Positions 10,901-23,336 of a stretch of 60,000 bases of DNA are shown in pieces. Below the pieces are notes generated by a model that saw only the letters and a program-made list of their open reading frames with translations, was not told the origin of the DNA and searched no databases. The stretch is taken from assembly GCF_037975245.1 (NCBI RefSeq), contig NC_092579.1:18103678-18163677 (forward strand), read 5' to 3'. The stretch is from Apostichopus japonicus (taxonomy: Eukaryota > Echinodermata > Holothuroidea > Aspidochirotida > Stichopodidae). Each line of letters begins with the position of its first letter. Position 1 is the stretch's first letter. A program made the position numbers and the translations under genes.

Positions 10901-12770
10901 CCAACCAAAAATACATTTCACAGAAAAAACGTTTCACGATATTCACCACAGTGACTGTACATTTGTCTGACTAGCCCTGACTTCAATCACCGATCTATAC
11001 AGGGTTCCCCGTATATAGAGTACTATACCAACTTCCTTGTGAAATAACATAACTATATGTCATTAACCATACCTTTTCAAGTATAACATATTTCATTTCA
11101 ATTCATTTAACTCAGATAAGCAGACATTTTCAACCGGCTATAGAAGCTCCTCTTTCGTCGTTAAGATAATTAATTATTTTATAGGTTTTTTTTTTTTGGT
11201 GTTGATTCTTTGCTTTTTACCGATTTGTTGTTATGCATGCACCGCTATTTGCGTTTGTAATCTCGGTATCTACCGATACTTCTCTTCAATCCCCTCCCCC
11301 TCCCCCCCCCTTCTCCACCCATTCCCATCCCTAATCCGCCACTGTCTTAGAGTACGTTTGATACGTTGAAAATCTAAAGTCAATTGCTTGATTCAGACTG
11401 TTACAACCAACTGCAACCGTTACCTTGGTATATTTTGTACCCCTTATCTCCCTCCCCCACCCCACTCCCATATCCTCCCCACCCCCTGTCCTCGTCATCT
11501 GTCATCTCAATAATGTGATTGGTCTGAAATCTCAGTGCTTCTCGCACCCATCAGCTGTGAAGGGTGCTGTCAATGTCAGATTTTGTATAGAATAAACATA
11601 CGAACAAACATATTGACCTATACCCCACGTCATTCAAAGACGATTATAAAGACAGACATATAAACGAACAAAAGGGTGAAACCGTGGAAACTGTTATATC
11701 CTTTTTCTGAGAAGAAGGATGAATGGCTGACTTTTATTGAATCTTTTTAACTGGGATGTGTATCAATAGAAATACTTCCTCCACCCACAATTAAGCAAGG
11801 ATAATAGACACAATTAGTGGCAATTTACATGGAAACGTTTATCTGTGGGTATATTAGGACTGTCAATCAAAGGAACTGTTGTTTTTATGTTTTATTTACC
11901 CGTTTAGAGAGATTGGCTAATGGAAAGAGACATTATGATGGTCTAGATATGCTGCTCATACCGCAGTTATAAATTGTCGATCTTTTGATTGAGTGAAAAC
12001 CGGATTGATATCACGAAGCGTGAGTTCTGTTTCAGTTTGAATATACTGTTATATACTGTTATGGAACCTTTGTAGAAAGTTATATCGGCCAGACTTTCTC
12101 GTTGTGTGACGACAACCCGGCACTTTATAAGGTTTGTTGAAATGGGAAGTTCAGTAATATTTTACTTGTGAAGTTTCGAGATATTCAACAAAGATTATAA
12201 GAAAACCTCAGAAGATGTTTTCATCAAAGTTACTATAGCGAGGATTACAATTTCACCTTCAAGGACCTATTCTTAGATGGGCCGATCAGGACATGTTCAG
12301 TTTCGATGAAGTGATTTATGGGAACAATATACAATACCCACTCGTCTGATATTTATGACTGAACAAAAGCAAATAAATATCAGAGACAAAGTTTTGATTT
12401 CTTTATACGGACGTGACATGTTCACTGCTTTTCTTTGCCGATTTTATGTTCCAAATCGGATTCCATTTATAACTGTGACATTTCCACTATCAGACTATTC
12501 ATGTTGATCAGCTGTTTAAAGTATATTTAAATTTAACGTTTAATTCCACATAAAGATATGTCAAACATTCAACGTGTGAGGTGTAAAGTGGTGAAAAGGT
12601 TAGGATATTTTTAGAGTTATAATATGCAGTCACAATACATCAAAGCATATACATCCTGCGAGCAGGATTTGTTAAAACTATGAGCAGTGTTGACGGACGA
12701 CAGACCTGAATAAACTAATTCCGCGAAAAAACGAATTTTCTGTCTATTCCATCGTTAGCAAAATAAAAGA
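7953..12770. other. Intergenic DNA, about 4.8 kb without a recognisable gene
   Basis: It holds AATAAA at 8501-8506 (possible end of the 433-aa gene transcript), C runs at 9386-9396 and about 11302-11310, a 13-base G run at 10222-10234, CA-rich patches near 9310-9415 and a sequence at 9729-9772 related to the hairpin at 39326-39353. No frame in it looks coding. Confidence 0.45.
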
Positions 12771-12813
12771 TTTCTCACGTGGATTCATGCGATTGAGTTT
12801 CGAATCAGTCATT

Positions 12814-12827
12814 GTTACCATAGCAAC
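12814..12827 (+). promoter_or_regulatory. RFX-type X-box upstream of the 271-aa gene
   Basis: GTTACCATAGCAAC is an imperfect inverted repeat (GTTACC, AT, AGCAAC) that fits the RFX X-box consensus GTTRCCATGGCAAC closely, with one deviation in the right half-site. It ends 15 bases before the ATG at 12843. In animals, RFX X-boxes close to the start are typical of genes for cilia and flagella. It is the only near-complete match I found in the window. Binding itself is inferred. Confidence 0.65.
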
Positions 12828-12842
12828 CGACGCCAGACGAAA

Positions 12843-13658
12843 ATGACATGTCTGGGTGTACCTTCTCTATCTTATGCGAAGCGTTTAAGACGCGCAGCCG
12901 TACGCACTACGGAATTAAATGATACTTGGCGCGAGGAACTATTTCCCAAACCGCGGAAGTTCACTAATCGTGAGCAGAAGGAGAGTGTAAACAGGCGGAG
13001 AGATGTTCGCAACCCATTTCTTAGGAATGCGGACCTTTCACCAGATTTGCAGGGCAGTGTAGATATTAAGCTAAAACTGGGTTTTATTGAACCTGTCAAA
13101 CCACGGTCTCAAAACAGATTGAAGAAAGTAATGCTATATGATAACGTCTGTGAACAAAGAAAGTTGGAATTAAATTTAGTCAAATTATCCACAGAGGAAA
13201 AACGATGTGTGGAAAATATCATTCACAGAAAAGCAGAATTTGTGGAACTACTTGCCAAGAATGCGGCAGTAAGCAGCAACAGAAGCAAACAAAGGCCAAG
13301 TTCGGAGTCCACATATGGCCGTAGAAATCACCTGATATCTACAAGACATGAAGGTGACTATATTCCTGGACTTCGTCTTGAAGCAAGTTCAAAACTGTCC
13401 GCGAAATCGAGGTCTGGTCATGAGTCACTCGCTAGAAGACCATTATCAACTTTGGTAAAATTTCCCGCCATTTCTAAAGGAAGCCACCATCATACATCAG
13501 AGTATCACGCGGTAATTGAAAACTTTTCAAACAGCAAAAACTATTTTGCTGACGTCACAAGAAAATGTTTAGCTGACGGTAGGTTTCAGCGACTGCGTGA
13601 AACGCTTATCCCACCAGAGGAATCGAAGATGAGGGATGTTGACAACGAAGACAATTAG
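12843..13658 (+). CDS. Orphan protein, 271 aa, basic, possible ciliary gene
   Basis: I do not recognise this protein. The coding sequence runs from ATG (12843) to TAG (13656-13658) in one exon, with an in-frame stop upstream at 12756. It is strongly basic in the first 60 residues (KRLRRAAVR, NRRRDVRNPF). A Lys/Glu-rich region at about 91-142 looks helical and could be a short coiled coil. Residues 145-220 are Ser/Arg/His-rich and probably disordered, and an acidic tail ends in DVDNEDN. No signal peptide or membrane segment is seen. The motif LGFIEPVK (79-86) resembles LEFHEPVK in the 436-aa protein (207-214). The X-box immediately upstream suggests a ciliary or sperm-flagellar protein, but the sequence shows no known ciliary domain. 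TGACGTCA lies inside the coding sequence at 13550-13557. Candidate poly(A) signals are ATTAAA at 13813 and 13953 and AATAAA at 14063. Confidence 0.7.
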   Translation: MTCLGVPSLSYAKRLRRAAVRTTELNDTWREELFPKPRKFTNREQKESVNRRRDVRNPFLRNADLSPDLQGSVDIKLKLGFIEPVKPRSQNRLKKVMLYDNVCEQRKLELNLVKLSTEEKRCVENIIHRKAEFVELLAKNAAVSSNRSKQRPSSESTYGRRNHLISTRHEGDYIPGLRLEASSKLSAKSRSGHESLARRPLSTLVKFPAISKGSHHHTSEYHAVIENFSNSKNYFADVTRKCLADGRFQRLRETLIPPEESKMRDVDNEDN

Positions 13659-13812
13659 TCTAGCGAAGCGTATGAGGAACTTTAAAAGACTTTTGAAGCA
13701 TCAATTATTTTGCAGTTGTGGATCGAATTTAGTGCATTTGATAGGTTTGACGTCATCATTAACTTCCTATTGGTCTCAACCCTCCCCTCTCTCTATTTTC
13801 GCCTCGTTAAAT

Positions 13813-14068
13813 CATTAAAATAATGAATTTATAAGTTCGAACTTGCAGCTTTAGCACAATCTTTTGGGTTGGTTACTCTGTTTCTCCGGGGAGCGGCACC
13901 CTGGTTTCTTTTATTGTTTGCCAATGTTGTGAACATCGGTAACATAAATCATATTAAAGATTAACTTTACCAATTAAAATAACATTTTGAGCTCATTTAT
14001 TACTGAAATATCGTATTCAGAAAGTAATGAAGCTGTCATAGCCTTGTGTGTGTACCTCAGATAATAAA
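13813..14068 (+). terminator. Candidate poly(A) signals for the 271-aa gene
   Basis: ATTAAA at 13813-13818 and 13953-13958 and AATAAA at 14063-14068 lie 155 to 410 bases after the stop codon. Which one is used cannot be decided from sequence. Confidence 0.35.
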
Positions 14069-15299
14069 ATTGTATGGCAACCAATGTTTGGAGAACTATA
14101 CTTTATAAGTGAAATCCGAGTAACTCAGTTCACATATACTGGACAAATCAACGACTCGTGTCATTGCTTACAAAGTTTGATGTTTGAAGTCTTTAACCGC
14201 TAAATGTGTTAACTATTAGACTAAATATCAGCGGTATGAACATGAGGTATATATTGAGTCTTAACTACAAATATGCTTTGACAAATATTAAAGTAGGCCA
14301 TATATATAAACGATAACATATGTATACATTTTATTTCTATTTACCAAAACAAAAATGTTTCTATTTATGAACAGACGTAACGTCTAGAATGACGCCGTTT
14401 GATGATCTCATATCTTGAATTAAATCACTAAATTTTAAAATAGAATTGATTCGTTATCAGTAATTTTCCTGACTTGAAGTGAGCAATAAAGCCGTGATAC
14501 ACACAATAAGAGCACGACCTTAGCAACTAACATCCGGGGGACGTGGGGGTGGGGAGGGTGGGGGATTGGAGGGGATTGGTGACTAGATTAGTCTCTAACA
14601 GATGAGCAAGCTGTCTCGTCGTGGCCTTGCATAAGCTCATGACGCGGATAATTATAATATATGCATGCATGTATGTATAATAGCCTGTCTGCGATATTAA
14701 TCATAAGCTCACGACAAATAGGCCCAGACGATATGTCTATAGTTTCTGAAACAGGTGGCCGTATTTACATAAATTATTCCTGTCACTTTATGATTGCTCT
14801 TTTATCGTAATTTAAATACTGTGCTTAATATTGACTGATCAAAGTCTAAATAAGACATACAATGGGATTCAGTAATGTGCAGAAATATACACTATGGTCT
14901 CATGTATGTTGACTAGAACCAGCAGAAATCATAATTTTGCAACCGTCTGCTTTGTTTTATGCTGTTTATATTGTTAATATCATTATTTTTATTATTTACA
15001 TTTTTTTTTGTTTTTTTTTTTGGGGGGGGGGGAAATATAACATTTGTGCCATATTCACCTCAATTATTTTTGCTTCTGATTCTCTGTGTACTTTGAAAAA
15101 TATTAAATATTGAAAGTGTGCAATGCAATTTGATATAGCTATAGTGCTAATCTTAAATGGGGACACAAACTCAACCATCGTTTTGGTTGATATATTATGA
15201 CAGGAAATCCTTGTGAAGAACAACTCCACCAGGTAGCCTAGGCTAATAAAAAAGAACTGGTTCCGTTCAGAAGATATCCTAGTATGAAAGTAAAGGCGG
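14069..15299. other. Intergenic DNA, nothing recognised
   Basis: It holds a G-rich patch at about 14535-14575 and a T run followed by an 11-base G run at 15022-15032. No gene is seen. Confidence 0.4.
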
Positions 15300-15575
15300 G
15301 AGCTGTCATTTTGTAAACCTGTGACGTCATAGGGCCACTAGGTTCTGAAACGTTTTACTTTCTTTTTGTTTATGTTTTTCGTTTGACATTTTCATGGTGG
15401 AATAATAACAGTTTTGACACTGAAACCAACGTCATCATTACGTCATCTTAATTAATTAAGAGGGCTCAGTATTTTAGATTCAGTATTTGTAAATCCATCT
15501 CTATTACAGAAAATTAACATTGTAATAAACAAAGCAAAAAGGATAAAAAAATTGAAGCACGCGTGACTCGATGAT
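15300..15575. repeat. Old dispersed repeat, copy 2
   Basis: The partner of 4570-4812, sharing GACACTGAAACCA (15416-15428), CATCATTA, ATTTTAGATT and the A-rich right end. It contains TGACGTCA at 15322-15329. The class is unknown. Confidence 0.5.
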
Positions 15576-18500
15576 GTCATTTTTTTTTAGACTTGATCAA
15601 GTCGTCGGCCTTGTCTGTGATGGAACATTAAATCTGTGATACCTCCCAACGCGAATAAGATTTTTCTTAACTGTTTTGATAAGTTGTTTATGACAGTTAT
15701 GTCTACCCCACGGAACAATAATGGTTGGGTTTCTGTCTCCTAAGATATATATCAGTTTAATGAGGTGAATCTTTGGACTTGCAGGGCTTTCACACATGAC
15801 AGGATCAGGGTATAAAATGGTCTGAGGTTGTCACCTTTACTTCTATTAATGAGCTTTTAACATCAAAATGACAACATAAAACAGAAGTCTTATTTAGCAA
15901 GGTAAACAGGAGCTTTACCCGATGCCTCATCTCTGCTACTCTTTCCCTGAACCCGTTGAGCGTTCGGGATTCGAATTAAATATGAGTATTTACATTACCT
16001 CAAAGAGAAGCTATGGTTAGAGGGCGTGAGTCAGCTGCAAATTTGAAATCATCTCAACAAAACCTTTGATGGACGAAGTATGGGTTAGAACGGTATTGGG
16101 GAATGGTGGGGTTAGAGAGTGAAGGTGCATGTGGGGGGGGGGGGGGGCTGTGGAGGGGATCGAAGAGTGAATAACAAACTTATACTAATAATACTAATTA
16201 AACTAATAATGATAACAAGTTTAACATTTTGGTCTTACTTGTAAAATCAATAAGTAATTTTTTCTCCTGCCAAGATTTTAAAACCTTTTTTTCTGCGTCA
16301 ACCATTTTAATACGATGAGCTATATCCGTTTCATTCCACGAATCCCCGTTAAACGTTTATCAAGGGAATCGCAAAGTCCACTTGAAATGCGTCTTTATCA
16401 AGTCTATGAATAAAAGATAATAAAAAAGACCCCACAATTTAATTATCTCGACAAAAACTAATACGGGAGTTTTCTTCTTTCCTTTTCACTGTTGAATCGT
16501 CTTTTTTTTCTTACTTTTATATAAACCCAAAGGTTAGAATTTTCTTTCGTAGCTTCAAATGTACTAATGAACTCTATCGAACTTTTCACCTCATGCAGTG
16601 TCTATCATGCCGTTCTGAGAGTTGAACCATGTGACGCCAAATGGGTAAATATTTACATCATTTACAGCTTTGGCTGCCGATACCAATATTTGATTAAAAA
16701 AAATTGGACTAAAGGGAAAACGATCTGGATGGTTCTAGATAGTTTTGCGACAGCTGCAAAATAGTCCAGAGTAAACAGAGAAGAAAATTAAAGCATTTTA
16801 CTGCATTTAGTTGGTATATGTAAACCATTCATGTACCAAACCACACATGACTTTCACAGAAATGAGTATTCTTCTTACCATACGGTTATACTATATATGT
16901 ATACAGCAATTTATAAAATACGAGATGTTGGCTATAACATAGAAATGGGAGTATAGGATAAATATAGTGGATCGGTGCCGTGTGGGATTGGGGGTGGGGT
17001 GGGGGGGGGGGAGGGGGCGGATGCCTCTTGAAGAGTGTGTAACACGGGACCACGTGCTGCAATTGGTCAATCCTAGATGATATGCAGGTTGAGTTTTTAT
17101 TCCGTAATTTGTTTATCCCCGTTAATGAGAACACTAAATTAGGTTCACACACAAGCTCTTTTTTATTACTACTATTCATATGTTTGTGATGTAGAAAATG
17201 GTCTTGCCCCCCCCCCCCCACCAATCGATCCGCGCCTGTGAGTTTTGGAATATGGTTTTTGGAACGAAATTAAAGTTTATTTGCATAATTGAACAGTAAC
17301 TGTGATCTTCTAAATAGTTACTTCAGCAGGATTTCAAAGGTGAGAAGAAGTGGGGGGGGGGGGGTCCAAATTCTCAGCGACTGATGTATCTAGGGGTCGC
17401 GATGAACTTTTATGGAAGAGCGTCCTGAGACCGGTGGAGTTTTCCAATTCTTTCGCGTTTAAATGCAAAACTTCCCCAGACTGAACCTTTAAATCCCGAC
17501 TAACACCCCCTCCGCACCCCCTCCCCCTCCCCACTGATGTTCTATTTTGACATATAAAGGCGGATACTGAGCCTCACAGTTCACACATAATTCAAGTGAT
17601 TACTTTGTGCCGTCTCTATACGAGATTAAAAAGAACGTTAGGAATAATTGGTTGTGCTGCAGTTAAATTGATGGCTACATATACTTCATTAGTCATTTCA
17701 AGAAGAAAAATAACGAAGAAACAAAACATGTAAAATTTATGGTGAAATTCACACAGCAAGAGGTATAAAAGTCGGTATTAGGTTGCTTTAAATATCAGCT
17801 AAAGACGTGTGATTGAATTGAATTTACGAGGAAACAGGAACATGAGTTGAGAAATAAATCATTTAATTTATTAGATTGCAGTGACAGAAATGATTCATTA
17901 ATATGAGTCATATCGAATATTATAGTATTTGCTTTTTTTCTTCTGTTGATCGATATAACGTCATAACTCAGTGTAGAATGGAAAGAGGAAAGGATTGGAT
18001 GGGAACCAACGGGAAGGGAGTTATATGAGTGGAATAAAATTGTATAGGGGTGTCGGTAGCAGCATCAACAAAGCGGGGAGAATCAAAGACTTTGAAGAAC
18101 AAAAAATTGTTGCCTTTCTCTTCAAATTATGTTATTTAGTCTCAAGAAGGTTGGTAAATAGATCATATTTCATTAGTGCATAATCTTTATGTTTAAGTAA
18201 TGTTTCTACGAAAATATATTTCAATATTCTTCTAATTTAGATTAAAAGACGTAACTAGATATAAACAGTCACGTGTATGATATTATTTTAGGACAACAAT
18301 TCAGTGTGAAAAGATTGGAAAAAAAGAGAGAGAGAATAATTAGCTGTTTTATTGCTGTCTATTAACAGCGCCCTCTAACCACACCCTGAATGTTAAAGAT
18401 GTAATACCTGCAAGAGAAGATAGAAGAACATAGTCAATGTTGTATCAAAGACATTGACTTTACATAGGCTAACGTATAATGTGATGTACCGTACACAAGA

Positions 18501-19134
18501 GAAGAGAAAAAGGGGGTATAGGGTGGTTTGCTTTGAGTTGGATTTGTGTTTCATGCAAAGCCCCCCCCCCCCCCACACACACACAAATGGAAAAACAGAT
18601 TAGTGTTAAAGTGATCTGACTAATTAGAGACAGAGGATTATTTAGAACGCTAGAATTTATAATTGTTTTAAGTAAGCATACAGGCGCGCAAACACACACA
18701 GGCAAACACATACACACTCATACACCGACACACAGTTATATAGGGGTTGCTTTAATCATTGTATCATATATTGAAGAAGCTTACCACTGACAATCATAAT
18801 CTCGCTCAAGGGAGAACATAATCTCCATCAGAAAATTTAATTCTCTCCATAAAAGCGTCAATATTTTACATTTATCTTCCTATCTTGCAGATTTAATTGT
18901 GATATATTTTGGATGGAGTTATTCTGTCGGCAGTATAAGCTGCACGGCGTTGGATGGACGAATTTGTGCAAACCGTGTAGAATATTTTAAACATGCTAAT
19001 TTGGCGCCAATGCACTTTTAGATAGGATCGGAACGCGATCCAGACAAATCAAATAAAACCACATGCCCTACAGCTGGCTCACTATGACATATTGCGCTTG
19101 ATTTTCAAGACTTAAAATAATATAATTGTAGAAG

Positions 19135-19137
<3 letters not shown>
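15576..19137. other. Intergenic DNA, about 3.5 kb without a recognisable gene
   Basis: It is marked by long homopurine or homopyrimidine runs: G15 at 16133-16147, G11 at 17001-17011, C13 at 17207-17219, G13 at 17352-17364 and C14 at 18561-18574, plus a CA-rich patch at 18690-18735. Short frames across these are low-complexity. Confidence 0.45.

Positions 19138-19214
<77 letters not shown>
19138..19214. repeat. (TA)n microsatellite
   Basis: About 77 bases of uninterrupted alternating TA. Confidence 0.95.
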
Positions 19215-19216
<2 letters not shown>

Positions 19217-19382
19217 CTACTATGAGGCCGTTATCACACACAGCCGATGTGCCGTAATACAAATATGTTATCCAACAAACTGTAAGTAAACAAAACCACT
19301 TTCTCACATGCTCTTTCGCCAGTAGCGTATACTAGGGTTTTAGTGGCCCCAGTTAAAAAACAACTAATGAAAACTGATCTTG

Positions 19383-19635
19383 ACAAACCATAAAGGCATA
19401 CAAACCATAAAAATCAAAACATACATGTACAAACTATAAATGTACAAAACATTAATGTACAACACATTCATTTACAAAACATTAATGTACAAAACATTCA
19501 TGTACAAATCATGAATGTACAAAACATTTATGTACAAACCATGATTGTACAAACCATAAATGTACAAAACATTCATGTATAAATCATAAAAGTACAAAAC
19601 ATTAATGTTCAAACTATAACTATCCAAAACATAAA
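19383..19635. repeat. 15-bp minisatellite
   Basis: About 17 tandem units with consensus like ACAAAACATTAATGT, almost all exactly 15 bases. The variation is concentrated at a few positions (CATT/CATA/CATG, TAATG/TCATG). The first and last units are the most diverged. Confidence 0.9.
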
Positions 19636-22257
19636 ACTCTGTCGAGACTTTAGAGGTATATATTAGGTGAATTCATAGACTATACCAATTTAGTTAATGA
19701 CGGTTTTTTTTTCTTCTTTCTCTATAACTTAGAGATTTCTTTTCTAATCATTCAATACAATGGAAAGATTTCAACTTTACTCATCGAAAGAAGGATCAGC
19801 TACAGTAAACTGTCTCAAAGAGGTACAGAATCCCGCCCCCCCCCCCTCCCCCTTCGAAATTAAGAATGCCAAGAAAAACATAACGAAGAAAGGTTTCAAC
19901 TCAATAGTGTTTTTCTCTATGCGTTAAGAGAAACCAATCTACGAGTTTCACCTTGTCACATATCACTCATATTATCTATACATATATAGGCCTATGTTGA
20001 TGCTGATATTTTGTCACCTAATTTTCAAAATTAAGAAGATTATTTTCCTATTAATCACTTATAATTCCCTACTTTACATCTCATTTATCGAATGAGCTCA
20101 CGCCACATCTGCCATATATCACACATCTCTCTCTAAACCAATCGTTGCATGGAGATACTTTGCCTTGAAATGAAACGAATAGAGCAAAAATCGAATCTGG
20201 GAATCTCAAACCTCCACCTCCAAAATAAGTCATCGCTATAGTCAGCCTCAGTCCAAACCGAGCACCAGCAAAACACATGATCAACATTTCTGGGAAAGGA
20301 GCTGCTGTTATCATGCAGTGTGTGAGTTCATCCGCATTTTAAGTACCTTTAGCAAACTCTCTGTAGAGTATACGACGTGTTGCTGAGCATCGTAGCAGAT
20401 GGCATTATAAGTAATACAGACTCACGTTAGCCGTCGACCAGAAGCTCATATGACTTTGATATTAGCACTTCGGAAGAACAATTTCTTCGGATATCTGGGA
20501 AGAATCATTTGTTTTTCAAAAGTCTAATTGTCCCTACAACGTTCTCCTCTTTGACAGTTGAACGGTATTTATTGTCATTGTTCTAATTCAACGTCCAGGA
20601 ATATATCCATCACGTATCACGCATGAAGGTTATTATCAATACAATTTCGACATTTTTTTCAGCTTCTTTTTCGATCGATAACTGCGAGGAAACTACTTGT
20701 TTTGTTTTCTTCTGGGTTTTCCTTTTTTAATATTTGTTATCTAATTCTTCATAGTCAGATTCGCGTCTCTTTCATAATAGCTTATCTCAATTATTGACGA
20801 TACTTTTTGGCGGGAAAGTAGAAAGCGATTTTGTCATTGTTGGAACAAATTAGGAAACACAAGTAGTGGACGTGCGTTATTTTCAACTTTAAGTTATAAA
20901 GGAACAAATCATTAGTCGTGGTATACCGGAGTTATTCTACTGTGATTAAGGAATCTTAATTCATTTACCCAGACTATATTCTCGAGAGATTTATGTAATT
21001 ATAGAAAGGCTGTTCGTCTCATCGTTCGCGGGGTAAGTTTTCTTTCTATTTTGACTTTCATTAGACCAATTAATAGAGGCGTGAGATTCATTAAATGTTA
21101 CCAGAGAAAAAGGGAAGTGATATAAAAAAAAACTTAATTCCATTTTTTGGGTGAACATTGGCAGTTTTTGAGAAGGGCCGAAGTGATAACCCTTTCTAAG
21201 CTAATGTACTACATTGTTGATAGGATTTTAATATCAAAATAGCTTTAAAAACAATTGCTCAAATTCATCTTTACACTATGTTTAGAATTTTACAAGTGGA
21301 AGTTGCAACGGAGAGACAAAAATGTACTGCAGAATGGAAGACACAAAAATGGCGGAATTCAGACAGGCATTTGTCAACAAAATATCATTCGTTGAAACTG
21401 GAGTCGTTAATGTTAGGAAATGAAGTTTTCCATTGATGATACAGGTGTGGGATAGAAAAGTGTAACCACCGACCACCTCAACCTCCCCCCCCCCACCCCT
21501 GCCTCCGCCATTCGGTAAACGGCGTATTTTGATCTAGTCTTTCTATACTCCTCTCAGTAACGAAATTCACTTAAAAGTTTGAGTACTTTCGCAACGAGAA
21601 CGTATGTTACGTACTTATGAGTTTTGCAGGGGCGTGTTGCATGAGGCGCCATCTGTCATTGTTGATAATTTATATTGTCGCCGTTTAATCTATTATTCGG
21701 TCAATGAATTCGGCGTAGAATAATAGGCCTCCCCCCCCACCCCCGCCTCAAAGAAAATTTGTTTTATTTCATTTGTTAATCCACATTCAAGATATATCAA
21801 AAATCATACAGTAAAGTCAACCAAAAGATCTCTTGATATTTCATACACAATTTCTTGTTATTATGACATAACGAAAACGTTGCATTTTTTTTTTCATTTA
21901 TTTTTTTTTAAAACTTGTTGTTGTTCCTTTCTTACATGACTCACACAATTTTTTTCTAGCAGAAATAATTGAAATGCCTCAAGCAATTTACTGCACACGT
22001 ATAACGTCTGAATGATAAGGCGAAAAACCACATCCCGATAATAGCATTCGTTATAGTAAATATACACATCGTTTTATCTTCCCTTTTCTTTTTAATAATT
22101 GTAAGCAACTTAGTTAATTACATTGGTAACGACAGGAAACAAGAACGAGGAATACAAGACTGCGATAACTGCAAGTATTATCCTTTCTATGTAATGTGAA
22201 CAAAATTCAAAGAAGCAAAAAAAAAATTGTTTTGCGACGAAAGTCTTGGCGTATATA
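19636..22257. other. Intergenic DNA, nothing recognised
   Basis: It holds C runs at 19836-19846, 21485-21494 and about 21732-21739. A minus-strand frame at 20081-20314 was considered and rejected as an exon. Confidence 0.4.
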
Positions 22258-22261
22258 TGGC

Positions 22262-22263
22262 AT

Positions 22264-22361
<98 letters not shown>

Positions 22362-22368
22362 TACCATA
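22262..22368. repeat. (TA)n microsatellite
   Basis: About 105 bases of alternating TA, bordered on both sides by near-inverted words (GTATATATGGCATA on the left, TATACCATATAC on the right), so the array with its flanks can fold into one long hairpin. Confidence 0.93.
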
Positions 22369-22770
22369 TACGCGTCTCTGAAACTTCTTTGCTTTATTTA
22401 CATATTCCAGAGACATTCAGGACAATTCACTCCATACCTATTTTTCGTTGTTTTCAGTTCTTGTTGATGTAAACTATTGCCCTAACAAGTGCCATCATGT
22501 GATGCATACTGCAATTCAATGTTTTTACGGTGACCGTATAAAAACATAGCACGACTCTGGCGTCTATGTCTGTATCAGAGTAAAGCACTACTTCACGTCT
22601 TTCCCACGTGTTTTTTAAAGTCTTTCTAGTGTTTAGACAAGGGGGAAAGGAAAATATTCCATAACGGAAAATTAAGTACAGTTTTGCAGTTATTTGTTTA
22701 GACAAATCTCGTTATCGCTGCTCGTTAGATCACTATATACGGTATTTCTGTATGTACTGATGGCAAGGAA

Positions 22771-22880
22771 CACGTGTACATGCTGTACACGCTGTCCATG
22801 CAAATGAGCCGCTTGTTGATTGGCTGAGAGACAATGATCGTGTGTATAAAGTTGCTGCTGATATTGAGATATTTAGTGAC
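22771..22880 (+). promoter_or_regulatory. Candidate core promoter: octamer, inverted CCAAT, TATA
   Basis: In order: CACGTG (22771-22776), a perfect octamer ATGCAAAT (22798-22805), an inverted CCAAT (GATTGGCT, 22818-22825) and TATAAA (22845-22850). The order and spacing are typical of a polymerase II promoter, with a start expected near 22875. No long frame follows; the first downstream ATG gives only about 20 codons. The transcript could be non-coding or the first exon of a spliced gene. Confidence 0.35.
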
Positions 22881-23336
22881 CATGATGACATATAAGAAGG
22901 ATAGCTCAGCATGGTATCGAGAATATAATACATATTACTGCTAAACATAAATAATTGAACCTTGAATGTTGAACATATTGGCCCAGCATTTCCTCAACTT
23001 TTCAACGTTCTTTCTTGGCGGTTTTTATGAACAAACATGACGTCATCATATGTGAAGTTGTTTCCATTATAGGTCATATTGCCTAATCGATTTAACAACA
23101 GAAATGCGTCCACGTAGGTGTTCATGACTGTTAATATGTCAAGTGCGCTTTTTGTGAATCTGTGCCAATTTTGAGAACATTCGGTTGTCCTACTTCTTCA
23201 GGAAATCCACCGAAGATAACACATTGGCACGAAAACCAAGTTAGTCACCCCCCCCCCCCACCGTCACACACCCACCCCCATTCAGAGCCGTATAGTCTTG
23301 TGCATTGTGAAAGTGGTCATGGAATTATTGCGATGG

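Noticed and set aside
20081-20314. Minus-strand exon of 77 codons with some hydrophobic content
   Set aside because: No clear acceptor and donor around it and no recognised family; composition does not differ from its surroundings.
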